From Anaeramoeba flamelloides (Eukaryota > Metamonada > Anaeramoebidae), in contig JANTQA010000023.1 of NCBI GenBank assembly GCA_027625915.1, forward strand, positions 14,074,001 through 14,138,000: 64,000 nt of DNA. Reading direction: 5' to 3'. The notes beneath the pieces were generated by a model, which saw nothing but the letters and a program-made list of their open reading frames with translations, ran no database searches and was not told the DNA's origin. A program made the translations under genes and the position numbers. Shown piece after piece: positions 30,991-42,523 of the stretch (the stretch's first letter is position 1; each line of letters opens with the position of its first letter).

Positions 30991-33963
30991 TTCTATTTTT
31001 CATTGTTGAGACCCAAATTTGTGAACAATGTTTTTTGATCTAAAAAAATTTTTCAAATAAAATGTTAGCGTTTTTAGGGGATATTACTTTTTTTGATTTT
31101 TGCCTTGAGTCTTTAATTTTTTTCTATTTACTAAAATAATAATATCTTTATTTTATTTTTTTTTTTTTAAATTTAATTCTATTTCATAAAAATACACTTT
31201 TTCAAAAAGTATAAATATTCAATTGTCCCTTCCGTGATTGACTCAAATTAAATCAAAAGTTGTTTGAGTTCTAAACACAAAAGTAGCCATTTATTTGTGA
31301 TAATTCATAATCACCACAAAAAACTTATTCATTGATTATATATAACCTTTTTACAACTAATTTTTCTACTTTAATCAGAAAATATTTTTTATATTATTTT
31401 TGTTTCAGTTTAGAAACAATTTTTTTCATGAAAAAATAGATTTTGAATCTTTAAAAAAAGAAAAAGATTTTTTGTTTTATTATTTTTCCATTTATTTTTT
31501 TTTTTCGAAAAAGAATTTTTTTTTGCTATTTTTTCATTTGAAGAACAAGTTTGTTTAATTTGAATTATTTTCTTAAATTGGGTAAAATAGAATTTTTAAA
31601 GTATTTTTTTATGAAATAAATAAATCATCAATTAAAAACATTATATTCTACATCTAATAAGTTGTTATCAATAATAAACCAACCTTTTTTCAAGTGTTGA
31701 AATTTATTTATTTTTGTAAATAAAATCTAATATAATAACCATATTTCCATACAAACCCCTTAAAAATAAACTTTTTCCAAATATTACTGTTATATGCCAA
31801 TTTTTTCCAAATAGAAATACTTATCTATGGAGTAATTTCAATAAAAATCCACAGAATTGATTTACAATTTGCTAATATATTATTTTTTACTTTAATACAA
31901 TTGACAGGTCACTTAATTTTCAGGTTTCTACTTCACAAATATCTGATTTTTTTGAACCATCAATAAAAAAAAAGGGAGGGAAAGAAATAAATAAAGAAAG
32001 GTATTCAAATCACAAACAAAATAACAACCTTTTAAAAACAAACCTTTTACCAAAAAAAAAAAAAAAAAAAAAACACTAAAGATAATCAATTGAAAATTAA
32101 AAATAAGATGAATGGTAAAAATAAATGAGTTCAGTATTTCAAGTCAAACAGATATAAAAAAAAATTTTTAACAAAATTTTGTAACTAAAATCTAAAATAT
32201 AACTACAAAACAAACAAAATTATAAAATGAAAACTTTTAATTAATTCAAGACTGTTCATGAGGAAGAATTATAAAAGAATAATAAGATAATCCCATTTAT
32301 AATAAATTATCAAGATTTTCAAAACAATTTAAAAACAACCTTATGTAACACTACAAAAACATAAACATGGATAATATTACTTTAAAATTTATCTCTAAGA
32401 TTTATCCAATAAAAAAGTGAAAAAGTATGTAAGGAATTATTAAGGAAACCTTTTACAGGATAAACCTTACGTTTTATATCCTAACAAATCAAAATAAAAA
32501 AATAATCCAAAAAGTAAATATAATCAAATGAATCATACTTTTTCGATTTAATTTTGACCTCCCACTTTATTTATAATCTTTAACACCTTTTTTCGAAAAA
32601 TTATCTTGTTTTACATTCTCAAAAAAAAACAAATAAAACATATTGATTTAAAAAAAGAACAATATATTTATTCACTTTACCTAAGATCTAAAAATAACTG
32701 ACAGATCAATCAAAATATTAAACAAATTTAATCTAATTTTATGATCTTTATTGAAAATTAATTTTTTAAAAAGTTTATCAATTAATTATGAACTTTTTTT
32801 TAAAAACTAATGAACCTCAGTTACCAAATACTTCAAAATATATTGGAGAGTCAATTTATCCAATCAGTTTTCCATTTAAGTTGGTTTTTAATATCAAAGT
32901 GATAACAACTCAAAAAAATCAATAATTTCCACTGATATCAAAATTACAGAACAATAGAAAGTGAGGTTTTTATCAAAGAACGAAAAATAAAAACCAAAAA
33001 AGCCAATTTTTAAGTCAAAAAAAAATATTAAAACAGTCTATAAAAGACCTTATTCTCCTTAACCCATTATAAAAGGAAAATATTTAAAATGTATTTGAAT
33101 AATTCATTTGTAACACACATGCTTTAAATAAGGTTTTTATAGAACTGATAAAGAATTATCACAAATAAGACCAAAAAATATCTAAAATATGCACTTTGCT
33201 TACTTCCAAATAAAAAAATAGATCATAACACAATAGGTAATGAGTTTAAATTTTATGTTCCAGGGTTTTATTCTTACAACTAAAGACGAATTCTTACAAA
33301 AAAACTTTTTAAAATAAGGTACAAAATATTAGCAACATCCTGTGAGCCCATGGTTTAACAATTTTTTTTCTTTCGTTTAGATCTCAAATTATTTAATAAA
33401 AAGTCATTGGATCAAAATTTCATTTGATCTGGAAATCGTATGAAGGGACTTCTTATAAATATGAGAAAAAGCAAATAGGCTGGATCTTGATAAATGAGTG
33501 ATTTAGAAAGTTATTCTTATTTACAATAAAGAACCTAAAGAAAGGCAAAAATGTCCTCGGAAAAGTTGGCAATTCTTTTTATAATCTGAGAGTTTATTAC
33601 AAAATGAGATTATTTGGTTACAGTACCATTTGTTCTGAGAAGCAATACATTAAATAAAGAATATTAGAGTGGTACAGAGAAATTATTCATAACTTCTCGA
33701 GCAGGGTGGAATTGTAAATGTGTTGTTTGTGAGTTTGTTAGTTAGAAAAGAAAAAAATATTAAAAAAAAAAAGCAAATAAGAAAAGAAGTTCATATTTAT
33801 TTAATAACACTACGTAAAGTGTAAATTTTGTTTTTAGTCATTGTGTTTTTAAATAACTTGTAATCAAAAAAATTGTTGATAATTTTTTTTTGTAGAGTTA
33901 AAAAAAAAAAGAAAGCACGAATTAGTTTTTTCTTCTCTTTTCTTGTATTTTATTTTTTTTTTT

Positions 33964-34690
33964 TTAGATGATAGAACTTGCGTTACTTGCAATTCTTGGC
34001 CAAATATCTGCACACTCTTTTGCAACTGGTCCATTAACAACGGATCCTTTCATTTCACCATTTGGGTTGACAATTACGCCAGCATTGTCTTCAAAAAAGA
34101 TATATACACCTTCTCTTCTTCTCCAAGCTTTTTTTTGTCTTACAATAACACCTGCTAAGACTAATTTGTTATTCAAAATAAAGGGATTGTTGAAAAAGGG
34201 AATATGAAAATGAAAAAAAAAAAAAAAAAAAAAATTAATCAACTTATCAAAATAAAAAGAATTAATAAAAAAAAACAAAAAAGCAAATAAGAAATTTTTT
34301 TGTTTTCTTTTTTTTTTTTGAATCAATTTATTTACCTTTTTTTCTGAGATCGGGTTTTCCTTTTTTGACTGAACAAATAATCTAATGGTTTCCAAAGTTA
34401 ATAATAAAACGTAATTTATACAAAAAAAAAAAAAAAAAAAAGAAACAAAACAAAAGAGTAAAAAATTTTAGTTAAAAGATCCAAAGGAAATTAATGAATA
34501 AACTAATTACCATATCACCAACACTTGCGCCTGGTAATCTGTTCAATCTTCCTTGTACACCTTTAACACCGATAATATATAAATTTTTAGCACCAGTGTT
34601 ATCTGCACAATTGACAATGGCTGCTGTTGGTAAACCAACTGAGATTTTGAATTTGTTTCCTGTAGCACCGCCTCTACCTCTTTTGGACAT
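33964..34690 (-). CDS. RPL23: 60S ribosomal protein uL14 (L23), three exons
   Basis: Exons on the minus strand are 34690-34511, 34381-34336 and 34160-33964; introns are 129 and 175 bp, all GT-AG. They give 423 nt and 140 residues, the standard eukaryotic length. Landmarks: [20 protein letters not shown] at the start, [32 protein letters not shown] at the first junction, [11 protein letters not shown] in exon 2, then [36 protein letters not shown] and stop TAA. The protein lies at the ribosomal subunit interface near the GTPase-associated region. Exon 2 was placed by aligning [10 protein letters not shown] with VMATVKKGKP of other eukaryotes. There is no sign of pseudogenisation. Confidence 0.97.
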
Positions 34691-34929
34691 ATTTAAAAAT
34701 TAATATAAAAAAATGATAAAATGAAAAAAATTAACATTAAACTCATTGGTAAAATTTTTCTTTAGGGTTTACTCTCCCTCAAGAATGAGAAGCGATAATC
34801 ATGTGTTAGGTGAAAGAAAGTTTTATTTTTGCTTCTAACTAATTGTTCTTCGAGTTTATAGGAATTTTAATGTCTCTGATAAAATTAAATTTTTCTTTTT
34901 TTTTTTTAGAAATGCAAATTTAAGAGTGT

Positions 34930-35690
34930 AAGTCTACTATTAATTGAAAAAAGAAAAAGGATCAAACTTTTCAGCCACCTTTCCCAAAAACACACAATTC
35001 CAAGAGTTATATAAAAGAAACCAATCCAAAGCCCCAATTTTACGGTAAATTAATAATTTAAACATACTGTGGTCAAAATAAAGCGTGCAAAAAAATTTAA
35101 TGGGTGTTTCAAAATAAAAAGCGTGTTTTTTTGTTATAGAAGACCTACACATCAACCAATCAAAGAAACAGATAATAAAACCTAAAAAAATATGTTATTG
35201 AGTTCTTAAATTTCTATTATTTAATAAGAAATTCTAAAAATGAAGGATCAAATTGCAAAATTTATCTCTAAAAATTGAGTAAATTTTTCAAGAAAATTTT
35301 AATAGTCAATGAAAACACAAAAATTCAAAAAAATTGAGAATATTATAGAAAATTTTCAACTAATTGCATGAATAATTTAAATTTTACTGAAAATAAGCAG
35401 ACCTTTACTTTCAAAATTGATTTGAACTTAGGTATTCTATTTGGTAGTATTTTGGATGTTGCCTTGGTACAAGAAGAAAAAAAAGCACAGGATAATATTT
35501 TGAAACACGGATTATATTCTTTGTTGTGTACGAATTATTTTGATCACTGTATTTTAAAAAATTGAAAAGTTATATGATTCAAAAATCTTTTTTTTTTGAA
35601 AGCTGAATGAAAATTTTGTTCAATTTATTTTGAAACAAATAGTAGCAGGTTTGGTTAGCTTTTAATAAAAACAAATTTGATTTGTTTAAT
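34930..35690 (-). repeat. Repeat R7, copy 1: decayed exon-bearing segment interrupted by MITE-2
   Basis: 34930-35066 plus 35552-35690 match 55400-55660. On the minus strand the left part aligns with the candidate exon at 55514-55420 ('aattggggnnttngattggttt…'), but here the reading is no longer coherent. The right part shares 'aaaaatctttttttgaaagctgaatgaaaat'-like sequence in two blocks. It therefore looks like a degenerate duplicate of a gene fragment. Confidence 0.55.
35067..35549 (+). mobile_element. MITE-2, copy 2: 483 bp, Tc1/mariner-style ends
   Basis: Left end CTGTGGTCAAAATAA; reverse complement of right end CAGTGATCAAAATAA; TA at 35065-35066 and 35550-35551. The CAGTGGTCAAAATAA-like terminus is typical of Tc1-like elements. 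The interior contains no transposase. It interrupts repeat R7, whose related copy at 55400-55660 lacks it. Confidence 0.86.
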
Positions 35691-36329
35691 CAAAATAATT
35701 ATTAGACTCGGTTTTCGGAACTTTTTTTACTTTTTTTAGTTTTTGAGACAAATGGTAATAGAAATTTCACAATACAACTCAAAAATCAATTTTTATAGTT
35801 ATATGGGTTTATCAAGGAGATCTTCATTCTCCTTTAATATTTGGATTTATTAGCCATCTTTTAATTGAAAAAAATAAAAGATTTAGTTCTACATGTTTAA
35901 ATGTATACAGATAACATAATTTTAATAATGGAAAGTTCAATATCCAAATTGACAAAAAGTGAATAATAATATATAAAATAATCCAAGAATTTGGAATGAA
36001 TCGAAATATTGATAAAACCTTAAAATCAAACCATTTATCAGAAATAAAACATTTAGGAATTTGCCTGAAACAAGAAAAACATTTATAAAAAAAAAAAATC
36101 AATAATCTGTAAATTGGCAAGAATTTAACTTTTATTTTAATTGAAACCTCTTTAAATCATTTTTATTGGTTGATTTTTCTAACATGAAATTATTATTAAG
36201 GGTAAAAGGATCTTAATCCACAGACGCCCCTGATAACTATTTTAAACTTTGATATAATATAATTTCTTCATTCTACTCACATTAGTAATCATAATTTTCT
36301 CGTTGTTTAACAAAAAAATACAACAAAAA

Positions 36330-37620
36330 AAGCTAAATCTTTTAAATAAAAAATTCATCAAAATACTCATTTAAAAACCTGGAAAAAACAAACTTATAAC
36401 CTCAAGAAATTTCTTTTAATTTATTCATTTATAATCAATAATAAAAAACCCAATCTTAATTTTTTCAATGGAGTTGTAATAACACGCATACTACCAGTTC
36501 CAATAAGCTTTAATATTATTTCTAAAATTATTAAATATTTTCTACCAAATAAAATTAATTCTAATAAATAATTCATTATAAAAAAAAAATGAATTAGAGC
36601 AGTGAAAAAAATACCAGACATGAAAAAAATCCCGGACAAGATTTTTAATTGTGAATATTAGTAAAATTATTGTGTAATTTCATTTATTTACAATCAAATT
36701 CCTTTTTTTAAGAATCGAACTTTTTCAATTATAACTCCTCCACTTATTAGAATGATGATTGATAAAATCACACTTGCTCAAAACACCATTCAATCAATCA
36801 AAAAACAAGAAGAAAAATTATCATTTTCCAAACTCTAGTAAACCTCAATAAAACTCGATTGTTTTTCAAAATAAGTTGATCAACATTTGGTTATCAAAAA
36901 ATTACCCGAGTATTCTAGAGACACCTTACTTTGATGGACTTTAGGTAGGTTTATTACTAATCTCATAAAAAAATTGGTTATTTATAATAAGGATTTCATT
37001 GAAATTAGACAAAAATTTTCCTAATACTCACAATTAAAAATCTTGTCCGGGATTTTTTTCATGTCCGGTATTTTTTTCCCTACTATATATTCTCAAATTA
37101 CATTTTTAATAATAACAGTTCATTGTTTAGACATTTGAATCTTTGGAAAAAAATATTGCCAAGATCTTTTAAATTTCAATAAATATAATAAATATGGTTG
37201 AAAATAAATGATCAATTATTTCTTTATCTTCAAGAATTTAATATTTGATTTATTGTTATTGTATTTTTAAAATAAGTCTAAGGTCTCAAGGTTATTTCTT
37301 TCATACATAATCTCAGAATTTACTAATAGTGAAATTTCCTTTAAACAAAGATATAAAATATTTTTGTAAATTTTTCTTTTTTGTTTTCCAAAAATTCAAA
37401 TTAAAAATATCAAAGGATCAAAACCTTTTTTTATGAAAATTTAATTCAGGAGAAAAAAATGAATTCTTTTGAAAAAATGGACTCTTTTTTCTTCAGTTGA
37501 CAAAAGTGCTTTTGTTTATGGGTTTAATTGTATCCTTGTCAAATAAGTCCTCTATTGACTTGGAGAAAAAAAACTAATAAGAGCGACTTCTCTTCTTCCA
37601 AAATGCTTTTTCACAATCTC
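36330..37620 (+). repeat. Dispersed repeat R6, copy 2, interrupted by MITE-3
   Basis: Minus the 487-bp insertion it is about 800 bp and collinear with 24560-25018 plus 26285-26640. This copy lacks the R1 insertion, so the two R6 copies have been hit independently at different points. Function and family unknown. Confidence 0.65.
36597..37083. mobile_element. MITE-3: 487-bp element with ~70-bp near-perfect inverted ends
   Basis: The left arm reads …AAAAAAATACCAGACATG then AAAAAAATCCCGGACAAG, and the reverse complement of the right arm repeats it with very few changes (AAAAAAATACCGGACATG, AAAAAAATCCCGGACAAG, then TTTTTAATTGTGA). TA flanks at 36595-36596 and 37084-37085. It lies in R6 copy 2; R6 copy 1 has no insertion at the matching point. 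High arm similarity suggests fairly recent activity. Confidence 0.85.
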
Positions 37621-37925
37621 TTTTCTTCTCAAAAATTTAAAAAGAAAACAGATTGACACAAAATCAATTGCAAATTAAAAATGAGTTAATATCATTCAGC
37701 TCCTAACGATAGTTACTTGAGGATAAAATGAATTTTTTACCTATCAGCCAACAAAGACTGTCGCCTATGAAAGCAAATTGAAGAAAAAATTCAGGTTTGG
37801 TTCACAAAATCGAAACTAAAAAGAGTTTAGTTCAAAATTAAAACAATGTCTTGACAACTAAACATTCAAGGGAAAAGAGAAAAAAAAAGTTTTATTTTTT
37901 TCAAAAAACTGATCTATATTTAATC

Positions 37926-38603
37926 ATGACTTTCAAAGGATCAAAAAACAAGGAAGGTCTCAGCAGTCAACTTATACAGTACATTAATCAAACAACTGTA
38001 AAAGAAAGCGAAATTCTTGAAAAGTGCCGCACAGAAACACTGCAAATGAAGAACCATTTTTGCCAAATACCACCGGATGAAGGTCAATTGTTGAAACTCT
38101 TGATTCGGATGAACAATTGTAAAAAGGGTATCGAAGTTGGTGTCTTTACCGGCTATTCTTCGTTGTGTTTCCTAGAAGCTTTACCCGAAGAGGGACGGTT
38201 GATTGGGCTTGACATTTCTGAAGAATTCACAAAGAAGGCTCTCAATTACATAAAAGAAGCAGGATTTAGCTCGAAATATGATCTTCGAATAGGCCCAGCA
38301 ACAGAATCCTTAAAAAAAATGTGTCAAAACGAAGAGCTTTTGGGAACGTTTGATTTTATGTTTATTGACGCAGACAAAACAGGGTATGATAGCTATTATG
38401 AATATGGCTTAAAATTATTGCACCAAAACGGGTTAATAATTATCGACAATACGCTTTGGCATGGTCGAGTTCATAAGAAAGAAGATCAATCCGATAGCAC
38501 AGTTTCAATCAGAAACCTTAATCTCAAAATTGCAAACGACGAAAGAGTTTTCTCATCTTTGTTGACAGTTGGTGATGGTGTAACTCTTTGTATTAAAAAA
38601 TAA
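37926..38603 (+). CDS. Class I SAM-dependent O-methyltransferase, caffeoyl-CoA OMT/COMTD1-like, 225 residues
   Basis: Start ATG 37926, chosen because upstream in-frame codons offer only TTG and a Lys-rich leader absent from the family. Stop TAA 38601-38603. Motifs in order: KKGIEVGVFTGYSSL at 67-80 (SAM-binding loop), LIGLDISEEF (acidic end of strand 2), FDFMFIDADKTGYDSYYE from 142 and IIIDNTLWHGRV at 171-182; the Asp of DADK and the Asp-Asn of DNTLW are the metal ligands in the family. The C-terminus with LLTVGDGVTLCIKK is also diagnostic. The enzyme should transfer a methyl group from SAM to a catechol-type hydroxyl using a divalent cation. The natural substrate in a protist is unknown. No signal peptide is seen, so probably cytosolic. 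No introns. All key residues are present. Confidence 0.92.
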   Translation: MTFKGSKNKEGLSSQLIQYINQTTVKESEILEKCRTETLQMKNHFCQIPPDEGQLLKLLIRMNNCKKGIEVGVFTGYSSLCFLEALPEEGRLIGLDISEEFTKKALNYIKEAGFSSKYDLRIGPATESLKKMCQNEELLGTFDFMFIDADKTGYDSYYEYGLKLLHQNGLIIIDNTLWHGRVHKKEDQSDSTVSIRNLNLKIANDERVFSSLLTVGDGVTLCIKK

Positions 38604-38789
38604 GACTTCAATTTTCATACATCTGATGGTTTGAGAAATTTTTAATATAAACAATTGAAACTACTTGGCTCTCAATAAAGCACCCTATATCTTGTTTGGG
38701 AAAATTCATTGAATTCATTTTTTTTTTCTCTTCTAGTTTGAAAAATTTTTCCTTAAGGGACTAATCTCTATTAAATTTTTTTACCTAAA

Positions 38790-39594
38790 TTAAGGATTAT
38801 CCGAATTTTATGGTTAGTGAATACTATTTTTCCACATAGCAAAATATTTATAGACTTTTAAGAAACTTGATCTAAGGGATCTTGCTAATATGAAAAATTT
38901 AGTTTTTTTTTGAAAAATTTTGAGTTTGGCAAAGCCATTTTTAGATTGAATTTAACATATTTGTTATTTTCTCTTCACAAATTTTGATAGTATTCTTTAA
39001 AAAAATAAAGAATTCCTTGCTTTCTTCTTTGGTGTATCTAAATTGACTTATTTGATGCTGAATTTTTTTTGGGTTAATTTTGTTTGGTTGGGTATTCTAA
39101 AGCTAAGTGTATTGATTTAGTTAATGGGGTTGTTATTTATTCCCCAAAAATTTTCTTTTTCAATCACTTCTGAGTTGTGTTTGAATTAAAAAGTCGGTTG
39201 TTGACTTTTTTTTTTTAACTTATTTATTTTTTTGAAAGCTCAAATCCAAATTATTCTCAACAAATTTTGAAGAAAAAAATTTCATGAGGAAAATGTCACT
39301 CCACTTTCTTTTCAAGTATGTTAGAGTGTAGCGAGAGAGTATAAATATACTTGAAAAGAAAGAGGAGTGGCATTTTCTTAATATCAAAAAAATAGCTTTT
39401 AAGTTTTGCCTTGCTTTGTTCGGGAAATTCAATAAGTTATTGGAACCAATCAATGATTTTCAAGCCAAATCTGAAAAATCACAAAAATTGCAATATTTTG
39501 ACTTTTCCTCAATTCAATGTTGTTTAAAGCCTTTTTTCTGTTTATAGTATTTTATTTCCACCCCCACAGAGCATAAAATTCGAATAGTCCTTAA
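38790..39594 (-). mobile_element. Foldback element FB-1, copy 2 (inverted relative to copy 1)
   Basis: About 805 bp between TTAAGGATTATCCGAATTTTA and (+) AAAATTCGAATAGTCCTTAA. Its inner hairpin at about 39290-39400 pairs 'gtcactccactttcttttca' with 'gaaaagaaagaggagtggca'. Its right half is the reverse complement of FB-1 copy 1's left half, including 'gccttgctttgtt' and 'cagagcataaaatt'. It is about 300 bp longer than copy 1. Confidence 0.7.
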
Positions 39595-39639
39595 TAGAGA
39601 TTGAAAAAAGTTTTTGAAAATTACTGAGATTTATAAAAA

Positions 39640-40090
39640 CCTGTTTATTTTCAAAATTTTCGACACAGCTAAAACGTTACAAACAATCACAATAATACAA
39701 TTTCATTCAAATTGGAGATAATTTTGATTTTTCTAAAATCTGAAAATCATTTTTTCAACTTTTCGTTTTTGTTTTCATTTCATTGTTTGAATTACGTAAA
39801 TTGTTTCGTTTGATCAAAAATTTTTTTCAACCATTGATATTAGGTTAAAGTCAAGTTGTTCCAAATAGAAGAACTCAAATAAAATTAGTTTGTAGTATCT
39901 AACCTTTTGATCGATCAATATTCCTAATAGAATTTCAACAAATTTACTAATGTATTTTTTTGTTTTGCTCTCTCCAAAATTTTAACACATTCCTAATTTA
40001 TTTGTATTGATAATTATTTATTTATTGTTTTGTGAGTATTGTAATTTATAAACAAGTGTTAACATTTCAATTAGTGAATGGTTTTAATTG
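39640..40090 (-). repeat. Dispersed repeat R4, copy 3
   Basis: Inverse relative to 49020-49440: 'ccattcactaattgaaatgt', 'gtttataaattacaatactc' and 'ataaataattatcaata' all occur here as their reverse complements in reversed order. Confidence 0.65.
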
Positions 40091-42523
40091 GGTAAATCTT
40101 CTTGAATTGATTAAATAAGTTTTTTTTTTTCATAAATCGAATTTTGGTGTGTTAAAAATTTTGAATTGGGGTTTAGATTAGGAAACCTTATTTAGAAATT
40201 GGTTAAAAAAAATAATATATAATCAAGATCCAGTAACTTAAGGACTATGTTTAGTAATTTAAAAAGTTGTCTTAAAACTTTTGATCAAGACCCATTTAAG
40301 TTGTAAAAGAAAGTTAGATTATATTTTCAATCAATTAGGATCAAAAAATCATTTTATGAGTATTAAAAATTTAAAAATGAATTGGAAATTTTTGGATATG
40401 TAAAATAGTACACCCTTATTAAGAAACAAGAGAAAATGAAATTGAAAAATAACCACGTCTTTTCGAGACCTAAAAATTTCAATTATTTCAAAAACTTTCT
40501 CAATAAACAGCCCTAACTTTTTCAGATTGCATTTTCTCTGAGTTTTGGCCAATTGGGTTAATTGAATTGTTCAATTGTCATCATAAATCATAGTAATCTG
40601 TACAGAGGAATAGTGGTTTTCTCTACGTTTTTTTTATAGGATTGTGGTTCTTTTTGTTTTTTATCGAATTGAATTTCCGAACAACTCTTTCAAGGATAGT
40701 TTTTACTTTATTTGATTTTCGAACAAAATTTCCCAATCCCAATACTCTGAACATTTGGTTTATTGAGATTTAGACATTTATTTTTCCTTGTTTTGTTTCT
40801 TGGTAAACGTAATTGTAAGTTTTAAGGTAATTTAGGTGGGGGGTGCTGTGGAATTTTGTATTAAGGGATAATTGGAAAATTATATTTGTAAAACTTTTTA
40901 ATTTACTATTATTTTCCAATTAATAAATAAAACCTTTTATTTCAAGTTCCACAGTGAATAATAATTATTACTGCTATAATAAAATTAGCAGAGTAAAAAG
41001 TTTGTCTTAGAGTTAACTAAGGAAGTTTAATATATTGTCTAAAAATATTATTTCTAAACGATGTTGTAAAGATCTTTGGGATTTTCTTCAACTTATAAAC
41101 TGGATTAATATTTTGGAATGTGAACTAAACACTTTCAATTTTTAATGGGATAATTATAGTATTGTTTTCTATAGAAAATTATTTTTGTTCTTTTGATATA
41201 ATTTGCTCTTTTTTTTTCGAAAAGGAGATATTGGCGAAATTCCAAACAAAACCCAATATTTTTCTTTCTTTGATCAAATTCCAACCAAAATGGGAAATAA
41301 TATTAGACTATTCATTAAAATTTTCCAATGTTATCTATTTAAAACTTTTAAGGTGAAAAATGAATACTCTATAAACTTTAGATGACTAAATAAATCAAAA
41401 ATAACACTGTTCCAAAGATTAAAATGAAAAATATTGATTTTTTGAAATGAAAAAATAATAACTACAAAAAATTCATCTTAAAAAAAAATAAATATGGTTA
41501 AAATTGAAAGTAAGAACCAGAATTATTCTGAGTTTTTCCATTTTATAAAAAATAAAACCAAGTAAATCAAAAAAATTAATTTAATAAATATATTGTTCTT
41601 AAGAAGAATTAAAAAATGTCCTATATTTTGAACCAAATCAAAATTGTAATTAAAATTCTTTTTTTGAAAATTCTGCTGAAATAAAAAGTAATTTTTACTC
41701 AAAAATTTTTCAAATAAATTTTTTTCTCGATATTATTAAAAATTGAGTTGAGAAGAAGTAATTGTATCAAATATTACTGAAAAGAACTCTAAAAAAAATA
41801 TTTTTTTAATTTTTCTTACACATTTTTTTTATTATTTAGATTGCTATGTCAAGATATTATAATAAGATATATTCCACTCTCCTATTTATTAAAATATAAA
41901 TTGTTTTTTTATTGTAATGATTATAATATTTTAGTTTCAAATAAACCGAAAGTACCCAAAATTGTAAAATGTATTTACCCCCCTTAATGAAATAACCTTC
42001 AATTTAAAATTATATATTGTTAGATAAAATAAATTGAGTGTTCTGATCACAAAAATTCTTACTACCTTTACAATATTTTTTAATCCAAAATACTTTTCAC
42101 AATTCAAGCCAATTTTCAAAAAACTCAAAACAAAAGAAAAATGTTAAAATAAGAAAAAGAATTACTTCATACATTTAAAAAGAAATAATATTGAGAATTA
42201 ATAAGAAATTTGAAAAATAAATTAGAATAGATTCATGTGATCAAACTCAAAGTACAGTATTTTATCAAAAACAAAAATCAATTTTTAAATATTTATTATT
42301 TAGATCAAGAAAAAAGAAAATATAATTTCATCATTATATTAATTTTTGAGCTTATTTTTCTTTAATGTGTGTTATTTTTTTATTTATTAAACAGTTTCAA
42401 TAACAAAAGATATTAATTAAAAAAATAACTATTGAAACATAAGGTATTTTAAATCTTATTCATTATAAGATCAATTATTTGGAAACAAATTTATTTTCAT
42501 TTAAAAAATTGATTTGAGTGTTT

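Larger units (their letters stand above)
23158..33963. other. 10.8-kb repeat-rich intergenic region
   Basis: Contains, in order, a TA microsatellite (23262-23286), repeat R6 copy 1 split by R1 copy 2, which is itself split by MITE-1, then MITE-2 copy 1 (26739-27203), a lone kinase-like exon (28078-28137 +), a foldback element (29364-29866) and R5 copy 2 (30700-30990). From about 31000 to 33960 there is only featureless A/T DNA with a poly-A tract near 32055-32073. No complete gene was seen on either strand. Confidence 0.6.
34691..37925. other. Intergenic region between uL14 and the methyltransferase
   Basis: Shared 5' flank of two divergent genes. It holds repeat R7 copy 1 split by MITE-2 copy 2 (34930-35690) and R6 copy 2 split by MITE-3 (36330-37620). 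The two interrupted repeats fill most of the interval; the immediate upstream regions of both genes show no recognisable motif. Confidence 0.6.

Noticed and set aside
31000-33960. Search for a further gene in the long featureless stretch before uL14
   Set aside because: No block with raised G+C, splice-bounded open frame or family motif was found on either strand.
33943-34207. Plus-strand open frames across the third uL14 exon
   Set aside because: They are shadows of the conserved ribosomal protein exon on the other strand.
37851-37925. 25-codon Lys/Phe-rich leader on the methyltransferase
   Set aside because: It starts only at TTG, is absent from the family, and looks like ordinary upstream A/T DNA; ATG 37926 fits the family.
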